A DNA stretch of 64,000 bases from Rhodobacter huangdaonensis (GCF_004022465.1 NZ_SAVA01000006.1:229463-293462), one strand, 5' to 3'. Shown: positions 9,151 through 17,997, numbered from the stretch's first letter. Notes: generated from the letters alone by a model not told the origin. Numbers and translations are program-made.

Positions 9151-11025
9151 TCAGGCCGCGCTCTCGCCCGTGGCAGCAGCCGACACCGGGGCCTCGGCTT
9201 GTGCCCCCTGGCCGGTCTCGGCGCCGAGGCGGGCCTGCCAGAACTGACGGGCGGTCAGGGTCTCGTAGCCGGACCGCCACGTCTCCCGCAGCCCGTCGTA
9301 GCCCCGCCAGATCCGCCACATGCTGCGCAGGATGGGCAAGCTGACCTGAACGGCACGGCGCTTCGAATGCCGGACCGTGTAGCTGCGCTTGCCGTCGATG
9401 GAGACATAGGCGATGTCCATCGCCCCCCAGATCGGACGGATCTGGCCGCGGGCCGCGGCAGGCAGGACGATCCGGTTGCCGATCAGCCGGAAGCCGGGCA
9501 GCAGGTGGCCGTTCAGGGTGATCTTCATGAAGGCGCGCGACAGCCGCCGGTGCGGCGACAACCAGCCCCGGCCCCGGCCGCGCTGCGCCGCCTCGCTCTC
9601 CTCGGGCTTCCAGCGTTCGGCAACGGTCAGCGCGCCGATCTGCTTGCGCCGGGCGGCCACGTCGGCATTGCCCGCGAAATAGCCCGGACCCGCCTGCACG
9701 TCCTCGAGCGCCAGTGCCACGGCCTCGAGGGTCTCGTAATGGCACGACAGCAGGCTGCGCAGATAGAAGCGCAGCATGATCCCTGCCAGCCCCTTGCGCC
9801 CGATCTCCATCGAGCTCAGCGCGAGATGGTGCGCCATGTGGCTGCGCAGGTCGAGATAGACGGTGAGAGGGCTCTCCTTCACCGAGAAATCCTCGTCCTG
9901 ATAGGAAATCACCCCGGGCAGCGTCACGATGTTGAAATCATGCACGAGGCTGAAACTGACATCGTCGCCGCGCACGAAGAAGGGGAAGGGCATATGGGTC
10001 ACTTCCGCGACCGGGAAGGCGAAATACCACCAACCGCCATAGAAGTTGTGCGGTTGCGTCGCGGTGCTGTCGAACTCGAGCTGCAGGACCTGGCCGAAGT
10101 CGCGCAGATCGAGCCCGATATGCTGCGGCTGGCAGACCTTGTCGAAGAGCGCGCCGTTCTCCCACAGCTGCCAGCGGTGCTGGGCATTCGAGACAGCCCC
10201 CGCGACCGCGGTCTTCGGATCGGTCGCATAGGCGAGGAACATCCAGGTCCGTTCGATCGCCTCCATGTGGACGGCCGCATCGTCGTCCATGAACAGGCAA
10301 TGGCTGGCGCCCCGGTTCTGCGCCTCGAGCAGCCCGCGGGCAAAGCCGCCCGAGCCGCCAAGGTTTTCATTCGGCACCAGCGTGACGTGATCCGAGACGG
10401 GAATCGCCGCGCTCTGACCATTGTCCACCACGGTGAGATGGAGGTGATCGGCCAGCGCCGAACGGCTCAGGAACGCCTCGAAGCGGGCCACGGTGCGGGC
10501 CACGGCGGCCTCGCGCCGGAAGGTGGTGATCGAGAGCATCAGCTCGGGGGTGCGGGCGGGGGCATCCGCGGTCTGCCAGGATGCGGCGCGCAGCCGGCCG
10601 CCGGCATCATCGAGGGCCCGCAGTTCGAAGAAGGCGACGCCGCGGCTGTCGAACCCGTGCGGCGTGTCGAGCCGCACCGACAGCGGCCGGCCGGGCGTCA
10701 GCGTCACCACCTCGTTTGCCAGACGCTCCCAGGAGCGCTCGGGCTGAACGAGGAAGACAATCAGTTCGAAGGTGCCCTCGCCCTCGAGCGCAAGCGACAG
10801 GGTCCTGAGGTTACAGTTCTTCGACCACTTCCCGACGTTGAAGAGGTTGTAATAGGTGTTGAAGGAGGCCTGCCCCCCCTTCAGGAAGTAGATCTCGTGG
10901 TCGCGCTGCGACATCGCGGCCCGGTCGGAGAGCCGCATGTAGAGATCGCGTTCCGTGCAAAGCCCGGCCTCGGGCCATATCAGGCCCTGCAGAACGGTGC
11001 CCTGCTGAGTGCCTTGATCCGTCAT
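9151..11025 (-). CDS. GlfT2-like galactofuranosyltransferase (624 aa)
   Basis: This is a family 2 glycosyltransferase resembling mycobacterial GlfT2, which polymerises galactofuranose from UDP-Galf. Signatures in order: an N-terminal beta-rich domain (FNTYYNLFNVGKW, about 55-67), the nucleotide-sugar region with NLGGSGGFARG (221-231), the metal-binding FMDDDAAVHME (about 245-255), WWYFAFP in the acceptor region, RGDDVSFS, and a basic C-terminal helical domain. The start MTDQGTQQ at 11025 is 1 nt from the stop of the upstream gene, implying an operon with it. A UDP-galactopyranose mutase gene occurs at 23061, consistent with Galf use. The product linkage is not predictable from sequence. Confidence 0.85.
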   Translation of the reverse strand: MTDQGTQQGTVLQGLIWPEAGLCTERDLYMRLSDRAAMSQRDHEIYFLKGGQASFNTYYNLFNVGKWSKNCNLRTLSLALEGEGTFELIVFLVQPERSWERLANEVVTLTPGRPLSVRLDTPHGFDSRGVAFFELRALDDAGGRLRAASWQTADAPARTPELMLSITTFRREAAVARTVARFEAFLSRSALADHLHLTVVDNGQSAAIPVSDHVTLVPNENLGGSGGFARGLLEAQNRGASHCLFMDDDAAVHMEAIERTWMFLAYATDPKTAVAGAVSNAQHRWQLWENGALFDKVCQPQHIGLDLRDFGQVLQLEFDSTATQPHNFYGGWWYFAFPVAEVTHMPFPFFVRGDDVSFSLVHDFNIVTLPGVISYQDEDFSVKESPLTVYLDLRSHMAHHLALSSMEIGRKGLAGIMLRFYLRSLLSCHYETLEAVALALEDVQAGPGYFAGNADVAARRKQIGALTVAERWKPEESEAAQRGRGRGWLSPHRRLSRAFMKITLNGHLLPGFRLIGNRIVLPAAARGQIRPIWGAMDIAYVSIDGKRSYTVRHSKRRAVQVSLPILRSMWRIWRGYDGLRETWRSGYETLTARQFWQARLGAETGQGAQAEAPVSAAATGESAA

Positions 11026-11026
11026 C

Positions 11027-12049
11027 TCATGTCCGATCCTGCGGAGGCGCAGCCTTGTTGGCTGCCGAGATCGTGCCATTGGCCACCAGTTGCTGCAGCA
11101 GCGGCGCAACGAAGCGCTGCATCAGCGCCGCGCTGTCTTGCGGGATCTCCAGCTTGGCGAGCGGCGCATCGGCGGCGGGCAGCGGATCCAGGAACAGCGT
11201 TTCCCGGTCGAAATACCGCCTGGCGATCGCGGCATTGCCCTCGGCATATTCGGCAAGGATCGCCTCCCGGAGATCCCGGGGCAGCAACTGTTCGCTCTGC
11301 TTGCCGGTATGGCCCAGGATGTCGCGGTCGACCTGTTCGAGGGCCCGCCGCAGCAGATCACGCTCCGGCGGCTCCAGGCTGTCGAGCGGCATGTGGCGGA
11401 CGAATTCCACCATCTCTGCCGACATCGACGAATTGACATGCGGCGGCGGCGGGAACCCCGTCAGATCGGTCAGCCCGATGCTGTTGCAGAAGGTGACAAC
11501 CGGCCCCTCCGGCATCTGCTGCTTCTCGAACACGTTCAGGATCAGGTTCTCGGCCCCGAAGAGATCTTCGAGATGGCGGACGAAGCGATCGTAGTGGATC
11601 CAGTGGAAGGCGTCACGCTGCTGCAGGAACTCCTCGAAGGTGCAATGGCTCAGCGCCGGGTTCCACTGCCACTTGATGTTCTGGAAGTACCAGCTTTCCA
11701 GCCAGAGGTCCTGACGCCGCATCGAATAGATGATCTTGACGTCGAAACGTTCGGTGAAGGGCACCAGGGCGCGCAGATCCCGACGCATGCTGACATCTTC
11801 ATCGCTCAGCACCAGCGTGTGGATGTCCTCGGGCTGATTGTCCGCCCGGCGGCTCAGGCTGATGGCGACATCCCCCGCCTTGTCCCGACCCGAGAAGATC
11901 TCGTTCATCAGGCGGATATGCCGGGGCACCCGAAGCGGGTAGAAAATTCCCTGCTTTTTCAGCGGCTCGAAATTCTGATGCATAAATTGCTGGATGGAGG
12001 TGGTTGCCGTACGATGGCTGCCGATATGCAGGAAAAGTTTCCTTTGCAT
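11027..12049 (-). CDS. Sulfotransferase-like protein (340 aa)
   Basis: The N-terminus LFLHIGSHRTATTSIQQFM is a P-loop-like 5'-phosphosulfate-binding motif of PAPS-dependent sulfotransferases (usual form HIGxxKTGTTSLQ). A second element, KIIYSMRRQDLWLESWYFQN near residue 110, matches the 3'-phosphate-binding R...S region. The rest is helical and poorly conserved. The ATG at 12049 has AAGGAAG 7 nt upstream; a longer frame upstream has no such site. Cotranscription with the GlfT2-like gene suggests sulfation of a Galf-containing glycan. The motif has Arg in place of the usual Lys, so activity is probable but not certain. Confidence 0.72.
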   Translation of the reverse strand: MQRKLFLHIGSHRTATTSIQQFMHQNFEPLKKQGIFYPLRVPRHIRLMNEIFSGRDKAGDVAISLSRRADNQPEDIHTLVLSDEDVSMRRDLRALVPFTERFDVKIIYSMRRQDLWLESWYFQNIKWQWNPALSHCTFEEFLQQRDAFHWIHYDRFVRHLEDLFGAENLILNVFEKQQMPEGPVVTFCNSIGLTDLTGFPPPPHVNSSMSAEMVEFVRHMPLDSLEPPERDLLRRALEQVDRDILGHTGKQSEQLLPRDLREAILAEYAEGNAAIARRYFDRETLFLDPLPAADAPLAKLEIPQDSAALMQRFVAPLLQQLVANGTISAANKAAPPQDRT

Positions 12050-12301
12050 GGATCTTCCTTTTGAACAGACGGATCGCGGGGTCTGAGCGGGGAAATACCG
12101 ATCACCCCAACATTTGGCAGGTTTTGCCCCCTCTCGCAATTGCGCTGTCACCCCGATGAGCAGGGAGCCGCCCTCCCCGGAAATGCAGGGCTGACGCGCG
12201 CGGGCCGTGTGCCTGCGCCGCGCCTCCCGCAGCGCCGCGGCACGCCCGCCCAAGACCGCGGTCACCGCCCTTGACGGCGGATGACCGAGCGACCGGGACG
12301 G

Positions 12302-13363
12302 TCATCCCAGAAGCCCGTATTCGCGGATCAGCTCCCCGTGCCGCGCCCGCAGGACGGCGTCGAAATTCGCCGCGCTGAAGGTCATGTTCCGCCCCGCGCG
12401 GTCGCGCGCGGAAGCGGTCGGATCAAGGGACAGGTCGAGAAAGCCGTCGATCTGCTCCAGCTCCGCCACCATCTCCGGGGTCAGACGGATCAGACGCAGC
12501 AGTCGCGCCAATTCGGCCGGGTCACCGCTGCTCTCGTAAAGCGCCATCAGCTGCGCCGAACGTGCGGGGGTGCGCTGCAGGAACCCGGTCCGGCCCTCGG
12601 CCTTCAACTGCGGCGCATAGGACAGATAGTAGCGCAGCAGCTTCAGCTGCCAGTGCAGCGGCGTCATGCCGTCGAAATGCACCAGCCAGCTCTCGTCCAG
12701 ATAGGGACCGGGAACGAGGTCGCCGCCGGCCTTGCGCAGGGCTTCCTCCTTTTCGCTCAGCGGCACGGGAAAATGAATCCGGATACGCAGGTCCTGCCCG
12801 GTCCGGACAAAGGATTTGCCCGCCACATGGCCCGTCAGCCCCCGGGTCACCATCGGCGCCAGCTCGCCATAGACCCTGCGCTCGGCTGCCGGGCGCAACA
12901 GCATCCGCCGGTAACGGCCATCGAAAAGCCCCTGCTGCGGGCTGGCCTCGGAGAAGACCCGCTCGCTCATCCTCGGGCGGCAGAAGGGCAAGGTGCCGGG
13001 CAAACCGTCCAGCAGCGCCCCCACATCGCGCGAGACCGCGAGGAATTCATCCGCGTCACAGAAGAAGAACCAGTCGCTCCGACACTCGGCATAGCCGAGG
13101 TTGGCGTTCCGCAACTGCCGCATCACCTGCCCCTGCGGCCGGCTGCCGCCAACCTCCCGCCAGTATTCGTCGGTGCACAGCGTCAGCCGCACCCCGTCCA
13201 TGGCCGAGAGGATGTCGATCGTCTCTTCGTCGGGGGCATCCAGAAAGAGATGCACCTCCTCGGCCCCGAGGTCGAGATAATGCGCCGCGAAGGCACAGAG
13301 CAGCTCGGGGGGTTCCGCCACGGTTGAACACACGGTCCAGCTTGCCACGGGAAAGCTCCTCAT
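12302..13363 (-). CDS. Family 2/92-type glycosyltransferase (353 aa)
   Basis: A GT-A fold enzyme of the Glyco_tranf_2_4 / GT92-like group. These proteins begin with a short strand that reports displacement from home (SWTVCSTVAEPPELLCAF) and carry a metal-binding FFCDADEFLAV motif (about residues 104-114). The HYLDLGAEEVHLFLD stretch is typical of the group. The C-terminal half is helical with no known domain. The start is uncertain. ATG 13363 has GGAGG rather far upstream (about 13 nt), and a GTG at 13408 is the longer option. It is separated from the sulfotransferase-like gene by 252 bp without visible genes. Donor and acceptor are unknown. Confidence 0.7.
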   Translation of the reverse strand: MRSFPVASWTVCSTVAEPPELLCAFAAHYLDLGAEEVHLFLDAPDEETIDILSAMDGVRLTLCTDEYWREVGGSRPQGQVMRQLRNANLGYAECRSDWFFFCDADEFLAVSRDVGALLDGLPGTLPFCRPRMSERVFSEASPQQGLFDGRYRRMLLRPAAERRVYGELAPMVTRGLTGHVAGKSFVRTGQDLRIRIHFPVPLSEKEEALRKAGGDLVPGPYLDESWLVHFDGMTPLHWQLKLLRYYLSYAPQLKAEGRTGFLQRTPARSAQLMALYESSGDPAELARLLRLIRLTPEMVAELEQIDGFLDLSLDPTASARDRAGRNMTFSAANFDAVLRARHGELIREYGLLG

Positions 13364-13720
13364 TTCTGTCCCATCCACCTCCGGGACGGCCTTTTTCAGC
13401 TTAGGCACAACACAGCGGCAGGAAAAGCCTCAGCACTCGCCAGCCCCGCCCCGCCCCACGACAGACGTCACGTCAGCGCAAGGGACAGGCAACAGGCCCT
13501 GCCGCCAGGAAGCGGCGAAAAGACGAGACCGGATCGTGCGGAAGGGTGCGGGGCCGGCGCAACAGGCCAGAGCCGGCAGGAAACCGGGCTCGCCCCGCCT
13601 CACGCGCCGCAGCGCGATCGGGTGGCCCACGCCAGAGACCAGAAGACATCCGCCGAACAGGGCAGATTTGCGGCCCCAAAAGCCGGCAAAGCAGAGATGA
13701 CGTCTGACAGAGAGGGGAAG
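13364..13720. other. 357-bp gene-free stretch downstream of tRNA-Arg
   Basis: Only short, compositionally unconvincing open frames occur on either strand. No terminator, repeat or integrase remnant is recognisable. The stretch would contain the promoter of the glycosyltransferase gene at 13363. Confidence 0.45.
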
Positions 13721-13797
13721 TGGTGCACCCGGAGCGATTCGAACGCCCGACCCTCAGATTCGTAGTCTGATGCTCTATCCAGCTGAGCTACGGGTGC
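13721..13797 (-). tRNA. tRNA-Arg (ACG), CCA encoded
   Basis: Reading the minus strand, GCACCCG pairs with CGGGTGC. The D arm is AGCTCAGCTGGATAGAGC. The anticodon loop CTACGAA carries ACG on a CAGA/TCTG stem, and the T arm holds GTTCGAATC. Discriminator A and CCA are encoded (complement of 13721-13724). An inosine-modified ACG would read CGU/CGC/CGA. It closes the right side of the glycan island that starts at tRNA-Cys. Confidence 0.96.
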
Positions 13798-13908
13798 ACT
13801 GTGCGGCGGGATTTAGCCTCTGCTTCGGGGGGGCGCAAGGGCTAAATCCGGATTTTCGGAAAGTTTTTTCACCCGCCCATCCGGCGGGCCTTTTGCGCGC
13901 CCTGCGGC

Positions 13909-14433
13909 TCAGCCCTGCGGCACCAGCGCGACGCTCAGGATCTCGCGCAGCTTGCCGCCGTCGCCCGCGGCGTTCTGCCTGACGGTTTTCGCCGGGTCGA
14001 TGCCGGTCAGCCCGGCGGCCTCGAACTCGGCCAGCAGCGTGTCGGTGGGCTTGCCCGCCATCTCGGCAAGCGCGGGGATCGTGGCATTGCCCATCGCATC
14101 CATCACCACCTTCGGGCCAAGCCCCGCCCCCTCGACCACGCCGGGGATCAGATTCGGCACGAAGGTCGCGACCAGCGCGAGCGCGCCAAGCCCGATGATC
14201 GCCGCGGCGAGCGGCCGGCGCAGATACAGCGTGAAGGGACGCCAGTTGAGCACCAGATGGGCGATGGCGCCCGCCACCAGAACGAAACCTGCCCATTCGT
14301 GCACCGTCTTCATCGTCGCGGTGTCGAGATGGAAGAACATCAGCACCCCGGTCACCCCCATCAGGAGGAAGGAGCCGATGACGAGCGGGGTAGCCCAGGA
14401 ACGCAGAGACACGGTTTTGGCCTTTCGCAACAT
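13909..14433 (-). CDS. DUF4405-domain membrane protein (174 aa)
   Basis: Three hydrophobic segments are visible: WATPLVIGSFLLMGVTGVLMF, AGFVLVAGAIAHLVLNW and AAAIIGLGALALVATF. His residues sit in FFHLDT, KTVHEWAG and AIAHLVLN, the pattern of DUF4405, a cytochrome b-like helical unit. The soluble C-terminal tail (DPAKTVRQNAAGDGGKLREILSVAL) resembles the periplasmic tail of such proteins. A role in membrane electron transfer is inferred from family; the paired membrane His residues could bind haem. It lies just downstream of the histidine kinase, same strand, with a 59-bp gap. No strong ribosome site is seen before the ATG. Confidence 0.75.
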   Translation of the reverse strand: MLRKAKTVSLRSWATPLVIGSFLLMGVTGVLMFFHLDTATMKTVHEWAGFVLVAGAIAHLVLNWRPFTLYLRRPLAAAIIGLGALALVATFVPNLIPGVVEGAGLGPKVVMDAMGNATIPALAEMAGKPTDTLLAEFEAAGLTGIDPAKTVRQNAAGDGGKLREILSVALVPQG

Positions 14434-14492
14434 TGCTGGCGGTGGAACGCCCGCCCGGCCCGGTTCCGTCGCGACAGGACGTCGCAGGCCGG

Positions 14493-15893
14493 CTAGTCCT
14501 GCGACGCGATCGCGAATTCGCGCGGCAGGTGCATCTTGAACTCGGTGCCGTCGGCATCGGTGCGCACGAGGTCAAGCCGCCCGCCATGGCCGCGGATGAG
14601 TTCCGCCGAAATCGCGAGACCCAGCCCGGTGCCGCCCTTCTTCACCCCGCCCGAGAACGGCTGGAACAGGTGCTCGCGGGCGCGCTCGGGCAGGCCGGGG
14701 CCGGTGTCCTGCACCCGGATCCACCAGCCCTCGGGCTCTTCCCCCGCGCCGATCTCGATGGTGCCGGGCTTGCCCGTCGCCTCGATCGCCTGCCGCGCGT
14801 TGCGCACGAGGTTCGACAGCACGCGGTAGAGCTGTTCGCGATCGGCCCGGATCTCGAGCGCGGGCGGCACATCGGTGACGAAGTCGATCTGCGCGGCATC
14901 GGCCGGCGGCTGCTCGCTTTCCGTCACCTCCTGCACCAGCGCGGCGAGCGGGAAGCGGCACAGGCTGGGCGGCGATTCCTCGGCCCGGCCGAAGGCGAGC
15001 GTCGTCTCGCACAGGTTCACCGCGCGACCGATCGAGTTCATCAGCTTCGGCGCAGCGCGCTGCACCACCGGATCGTCCGAGCCCTCCATGCGGTCGGCGA
15101 AAAGCTGCGCCGTGGTCAGGATGTTGCGCAGATCGTGGCTGATCTTCGCCACCGCCTGCCCGAGCTGGGCGAGTCGCTCCTTCTGTTTCAGCGCGGCGGT
15201 CAGCTGGCGCTGCATCGAGGCCAGCGCATCCTCGGCCACGCGCAGCTCCTCGATGCTGGCTTCGGGGGCGATGATCCGGCGCGCATCCTCGGGTGCCTCG
15301 GCATAGGCCGCCATATGGGCGACGACGCGCTTGATCGGCACCACCATCAGCCGCCGCACCAGCCAGAACAGCAAGAAGGCGGTGATCACCGAGACCATCG
15401 CCGAGAGCGACAGCAGGCGCAGCCCGTATTCGATCATCGCGATCCGCATCGGCCCGGTGGCGAGCGTGACTTCGATCACCAGCCCGCCCTTCTGCACCGG
15501 ATCGCCGATCACCCGGATCACGTGATTCTCGGGATCGGCCAGAACCGAGAGCGCATCGCGCACCCGGGTCCAGAACGTCGATTCGCGCAGGTCGTAGGTG
15601 TCGGCGATCGGCTGCGGGATCGGCGAGGACAGAACCAGCTGCCGCACCGCATCGCGGCGCAGCACGACGTTGTAGACGCCGGCGTTGTTCAACAGCTCCT
15701 GCTCGAGGTCCGGCTCGATCATCTGATCGGTCGTCAGCAGCGCGAGCGAGGCGATCTGCGCCCGCTCGAGTCGCGTCAGCAGGTAGTCCTCGCGGAAATT
15801 GGCAAGGCCCGGCAGAAGGATGAGCACTTCGGCCAGCACGACGAAGACCGTCGTGAGCAAAAGGAACCGGCCGGAGAGTGTGTTGATCTTCAT
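14493..15893 (-). CDS. Membrane sensor histidine kinase (466 aa)
   Basis: Domains in order: membrane helix 1 (FLLLTTVFVVLAEVLILLPG, 10-29), a periplasmic sensor of about 125 residues with no recognised fold, helix 2 (about 161-180), then HAMP. The dimerisation helix carries the phospho-acceptor in KISHDLRNIL (His253). The ATPase domain has an N box (SNLVRNARQAI), G1 DTGPGLP and G2 GGTGLGLAIS. No response regulator is adjacent on either side, so it is an orphan kinase whose partner must lie elsewhere. The start at 15893 (MKINTLSGRF) is chosen because it puts a short basic end before helix 1; the frame extends to 15965 without a better site. Confidence 0.88.
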   Translation of the reverse strand: MKINTLSGRFLLLTTVFVVLAEVLILLPGLANFREDYLLTRLERAQIASLALLTTDQMIEPDLEQELLNNAGVYNVVLRRDAVRQLVLSSPIPQPIADTYDLRESTFWTRVRDALSVLADPENHVIRVIGDPVQKGGLVIEVTLATGPMRIAMIEYGLRLLSLSAMVSVITAFLLFWLVRRLMVVPIKRVVAHMAAYAEAPEDARRIIAPEASIEELRVAEDALASMQRQLTAALKQKERLAQLGQAVAKISHDLRNILTTAQLFADRMEGSDDPVVQRAAPKLMNSIGRAVNLCETTLAFGRAEESPPSLCRFPLAALVQEVTESEQPPADAAQIDFVTDVPPALEIRADREQLYRVLSNLVRNARQAIEATGKPGTIEIGAGEEPEGWWIRVQDTGPGLPERAREHLFQPFSGGVKKGGTGLGLAISAELIRGHGGRLDLVRTDADGTEFKMHLPREFAIASQD

Positions 15894-16197
15894 CCTGATA
15901 CGTGCTGCGGGCCGCCTGCCGCGGGCCCTTTCCCCGCCTGTAACACCGAACGCGGCATTTCGCATGAAATACCAGTTGTTACCGCGAATAAATAGGTGCC
16001 ACCGGCGGCGGGCGGAAGGGCGCGCATCGCTGCTGCCCTGCCGTGAGCGACCACAAGCGCAGCGGCGCGAGAAAAAGACGCACAGATCAATTGACTTGCC
16101 GCCCGGTTGCCCCTAAAGCACGGGCCTCGAATATGAGCGGCAGCCGAATCCGGCAGGTTTGTGTTGCCCGACCGTAGAACGAACCGGAGTAACCGCG
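15894..16197. other. 304-bp divergent intergenic region before rpmH
   Basis: This is the regulatory gap between the histidine kinase (minus) and rpmH (plus). It contains the rpmH promoter candidate at 16091-16119. No open frame worth calling is present. Confidence 0.5.
16091..16119 (+). promoter_or_regulatory. Candidate promoter of rpmH-rnpA
   Basis: TTGACT (16091-16096) is followed after 17 nt by TAAAGC (16114-16119), about 80 nt before the rpmH ATG. The -35 box matches five of six consensus positions; the -10 is weaker, as is usual in this GC-rich group. Confidence 0.55.
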
Positions 16198-16332
16198 ATG
16201 AAACGCACCTACCAGCCGTCGAAACTCGTGCGCGCCCGCCGTCACGGCTTCCGCGCGCGCATGGCGACCAAGGGCGGCCGTAAGGTCCTTAACGCCCGTC
16301 GCGCCAAGGGCCGTAAGGTTCTGTCGGCGTAA
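16198..16332 (+). CDS. rpmH: Ribosomal protein L34 (44 aa)
   Basis: A 44-codon gene whose product begins MKRTYQPSKLVRARRHGF and ends GRKVLSA. It matches bL34 in length, basic composition and the MKRTxQPSxxxRxRxHGFR signature. It is a component of the large ribosomal subunit. As in most bacteria it precedes rnpA. The GGAGTAA before the ATG is the ribosome site. It is the first gene of the rpmH-rnpA-yidD-ttcA-yidC block. Confidence 0.98.
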   Translation: MKRTYQPSKLVRARRHGFRARMATKGGRKVLNARRAKGRKVLSA

Positions 16333-16374
16333 GGCCGTACAGATCTGCACGCCATGACACCGCCGGAGGCTCCC

Positions 16375-16857
16375 GTGACTGACCCGCAGGGTCGGGGCGC
16401 GGGCAGCGCCCCGGCGGTTTCCGTTTATCCGGAGACCGCCCCCGTGCCGCGCATCGAAGTGCTGCGCAAGCGGGCGGATTTTCTGCGCGCCGCCGCGGCG
16501 CTGCGTCAGGGAACCCCGGGTTTCCTGCTGCAGGCCCGTGCGCGCCGGCCGGAGGAAACCGCCCTGCCCGGCCTCGTGCGGGTGGGCTTCACCTGCTCGA
16601 AGAAGGTCGGCAATTCCGTGCTGCGCAACCGCGCCCGGCGCCGCCTGCGCGAGATCGCACGGCTGGTGCTGACGGGGCTCGCGCAGCCCGGCTGGGATTA
16701 CGTGCTCGTCGGCCGCCCCGAGGCGACCATCAGCCGCGATTTCGCCGCGCTGCAGGCCGATCTGGCCCGCGCGCTGCGCGATGTCCATTCCGGCCGCGCC
16801 CAGCAGGCCCGACCGCGCACCGAACCGGCCAAGGGCCGGCGCCGGGGCAAGGGATGA
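16375..16857 (+). CDS. rnpA: Ribonuclease P protein component (160 aa)
   Basis: This is the protein subunit of RNase P, which binds the catalytic RNA for 5' maturation of tRNAs. The core begins at LRKRADFLRAAAA. The diagnostic basic helix is RNRARRRLREIARL, and VRVGFTCSKKVGNSVLRNRA contains the RNP-binding K-x-G-x-A/S region. The GTG at 16375 has GGAGG with 5-nt spacing, favoured over ATG 16354. The N-terminal 25 residues and the basic C-terminal tail (AKGRRRGKG) are extensions beyond the usual ~120-residue family length, common in Rhodobacterales. It overlaps yidD by four bases. Confidence 0.95.
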   Translation: MTDPQGRGAGSAPAVSVYPETAPVPRIEVLRKRADFLRAAAALRQGTPGFLLQARARRPEETALPGLVRVGFTCSKKVGNSVLRNRARRRLREIARLVLTGLAQPGWDYVLVGRPEATISRDFAALQADLARALRDVHSGRAQQARPRTEPAKGRRRGKG

Positions 16858-17126
16858 GCCCGCTTGCGCAGATCGTCGCCCTTCCGGTGCGCGCCTACCG
16901 GCTGTTCTTCAGCCCCTGGGTCGGACACGGCTGCCGCTATCAGCCCACCTGTTCAGCCTATGCGCTCGAGGCGCTCGAACGGCATGGCGCGCTGAAGGGG
17001 GCCTATCTCGCGGCAAAACGCGTGCTCAGCTGCCATCCATGGGGCGGGCACGGCTATGATCCCGTGCCCGGCGCCGACCCCGACTTCGACGCGCACCGCC
17101 GCTGCAAGGACCATGACCATGCTTGA
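16854..17126 (+). CDS. yidD: Membrane protein insertion efficiency factor YidD (90 aa)
   Basis: YidD family proteins sit at the inner membrane and help YidC-dependent insertion. Conserved Cys and aromatic motifs are all visible: RLFFSPWVGHGCRYQPTCS and AAKRVLSCHPWGGHGYDPVP. The start overlaps the rnpA stop as ATGA, and the C-terminus overlaps ttcA. Length and gene position are standard; only the separation from yidC by two other genes is unusual. Confidence 0.95.
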   Translation: MSPLAQIVALPVRAYRLFFSPWVGHGCRYQPTCSAYALEALERHGALKGAYLAAKRVLSCHPWGGHGYDPVPGADPDFDAHRRCKDHDHA

Positions 17127-17997
17127 CGACGAAGACGCCCCGATCCATCCGCTGTTTGCCGGCGCCCCCTCCTCGACCGAGTTCAAGAAGCTGCGCAAGC
17201 GCATCGTGCGCGAGACCCGCGACGCGATCGAGAAATACGGCATGATCGAGCGCGGCGCGCGCTGGCTGGTGTGCCTGTCGGGCGGCAAGGACAGCTACAC
17301 GCTGCTTGCCGTGCTGCACGAGCTGAAATGGCGCGGCCTGCTGCCGGTCGACCTGCTCGCCTGCAACCTCGATCAGGGCCAGCCCGGCTTTCCCTCGACG
17401 GTGCTGCCGAAGTTCCTCGAGGACATGGGCGTGCCGCACCGGATCGAGTATCAGGACACCTATTCGGTGGTGAAGGAGAAGATCCCCGAGGGCCGCACCT
17501 ATTGCTCGCTGTGCTCGCGGCTGCGGCGCGGCAACCTCTACCGCATCGCGCGCGAGGAGGGCTGTTCCGCCGTCGTTCTGGGCCATCACCGCGACGACAT
17601 CCTCGAGACCTTCTTCATGAACCTGTTCCACGGCGGGCGTCTGGCGACGATGCCGCCGAAGCTGGTGAACGAGGAAGGGGATCTCTTCGTCTACCGCCCG
17701 CTCGCCTTCGTTGCCGAGGCCGATTGCGAGCGATTCGCCCGCGCCATGCACTATCCGATCATCCCCTGCGATCTGTGCGGCAGTCAGGAAGGGCTGCAAC
17801 GCGTTCAGGTGAAACAGATTCTCGACGGCTGGGAAGCGCGCAGCCCGGGCCGGCGGCAGATCATGTTCCGCGCCCTGATGAACGTGCGCCCGTCGCATCT
17901 GTGCGACCCCTCGATCTTCGACTTCGCGGCGCTGATGCGCGGCGCGCCGGCCGAGGGGATGCCCGCAAGCCCCGGGGTCCCGGATTTGCGCGGCTGA
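17119..17997 (+). CDS. ttcA: tRNA 2-thiocytidine biosynthesis protein TtcA (292 aa)
   Basis: An ATP-PP-loop Fe-S enzyme that thiolates cytidine-32 of certain tRNAs. Visible elements are the PP-loop SGGKDS near residue 55, and the two Cys pairs CSLCSRLRRG (about 130) and CDLCGSQ (about 216), which bind the iron-sulfur cluster with PP-loop partners. GHHRDDILETFFMNLF is the family signature. The ATG at 17119 has AAGGA 8 nt upstream; ATG 17113 is too close to it. It overlaps the yidD stop. The encoded tRNA-Arg(ACG) carries C32 in its loop (CTACGAA) and so is a plausible substrate. Confidence 0.94.
   Translation: MLDDEDAPIHPLFAGAPSSTEFKKLRKRIVRETRDAIEKYGMIERGARWLVCLSGGKDSYTLLAVLHELKWRGLLPVDLLACNLDQGQPGFPSTVLPKFLEDMGVPHRIEYQDTYSVVKEKIPEGRTYCSLCSRLRRGNLYRIAREEGCSAVVLGHHRDDILETFFMNLFHGGRLATMPPKLVNEEGDLFVYRPLAFVAEADCERFARAMHYPIIPCDLCGSQEGLQRVQVKQILDGWEARSPGRRQIMFRALMNVRPSHLCDPSIFDFAALMRGAPAEGMPASPGVPDLRG

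Noticed and set aside
13430..13630. Short minus-strand frame in the gap after tRNA-Arg
   Set aside because: No ribosome site and no conserved features; length is within chance expectation for this GC content.
8883..13797. Attachment-site repeats at the two tRNA genes
   Set aside because: No matching 3'-end direct repeat was seen by eye at the other edge of the island and no integrase is present, so a mobile-element call is not supported.
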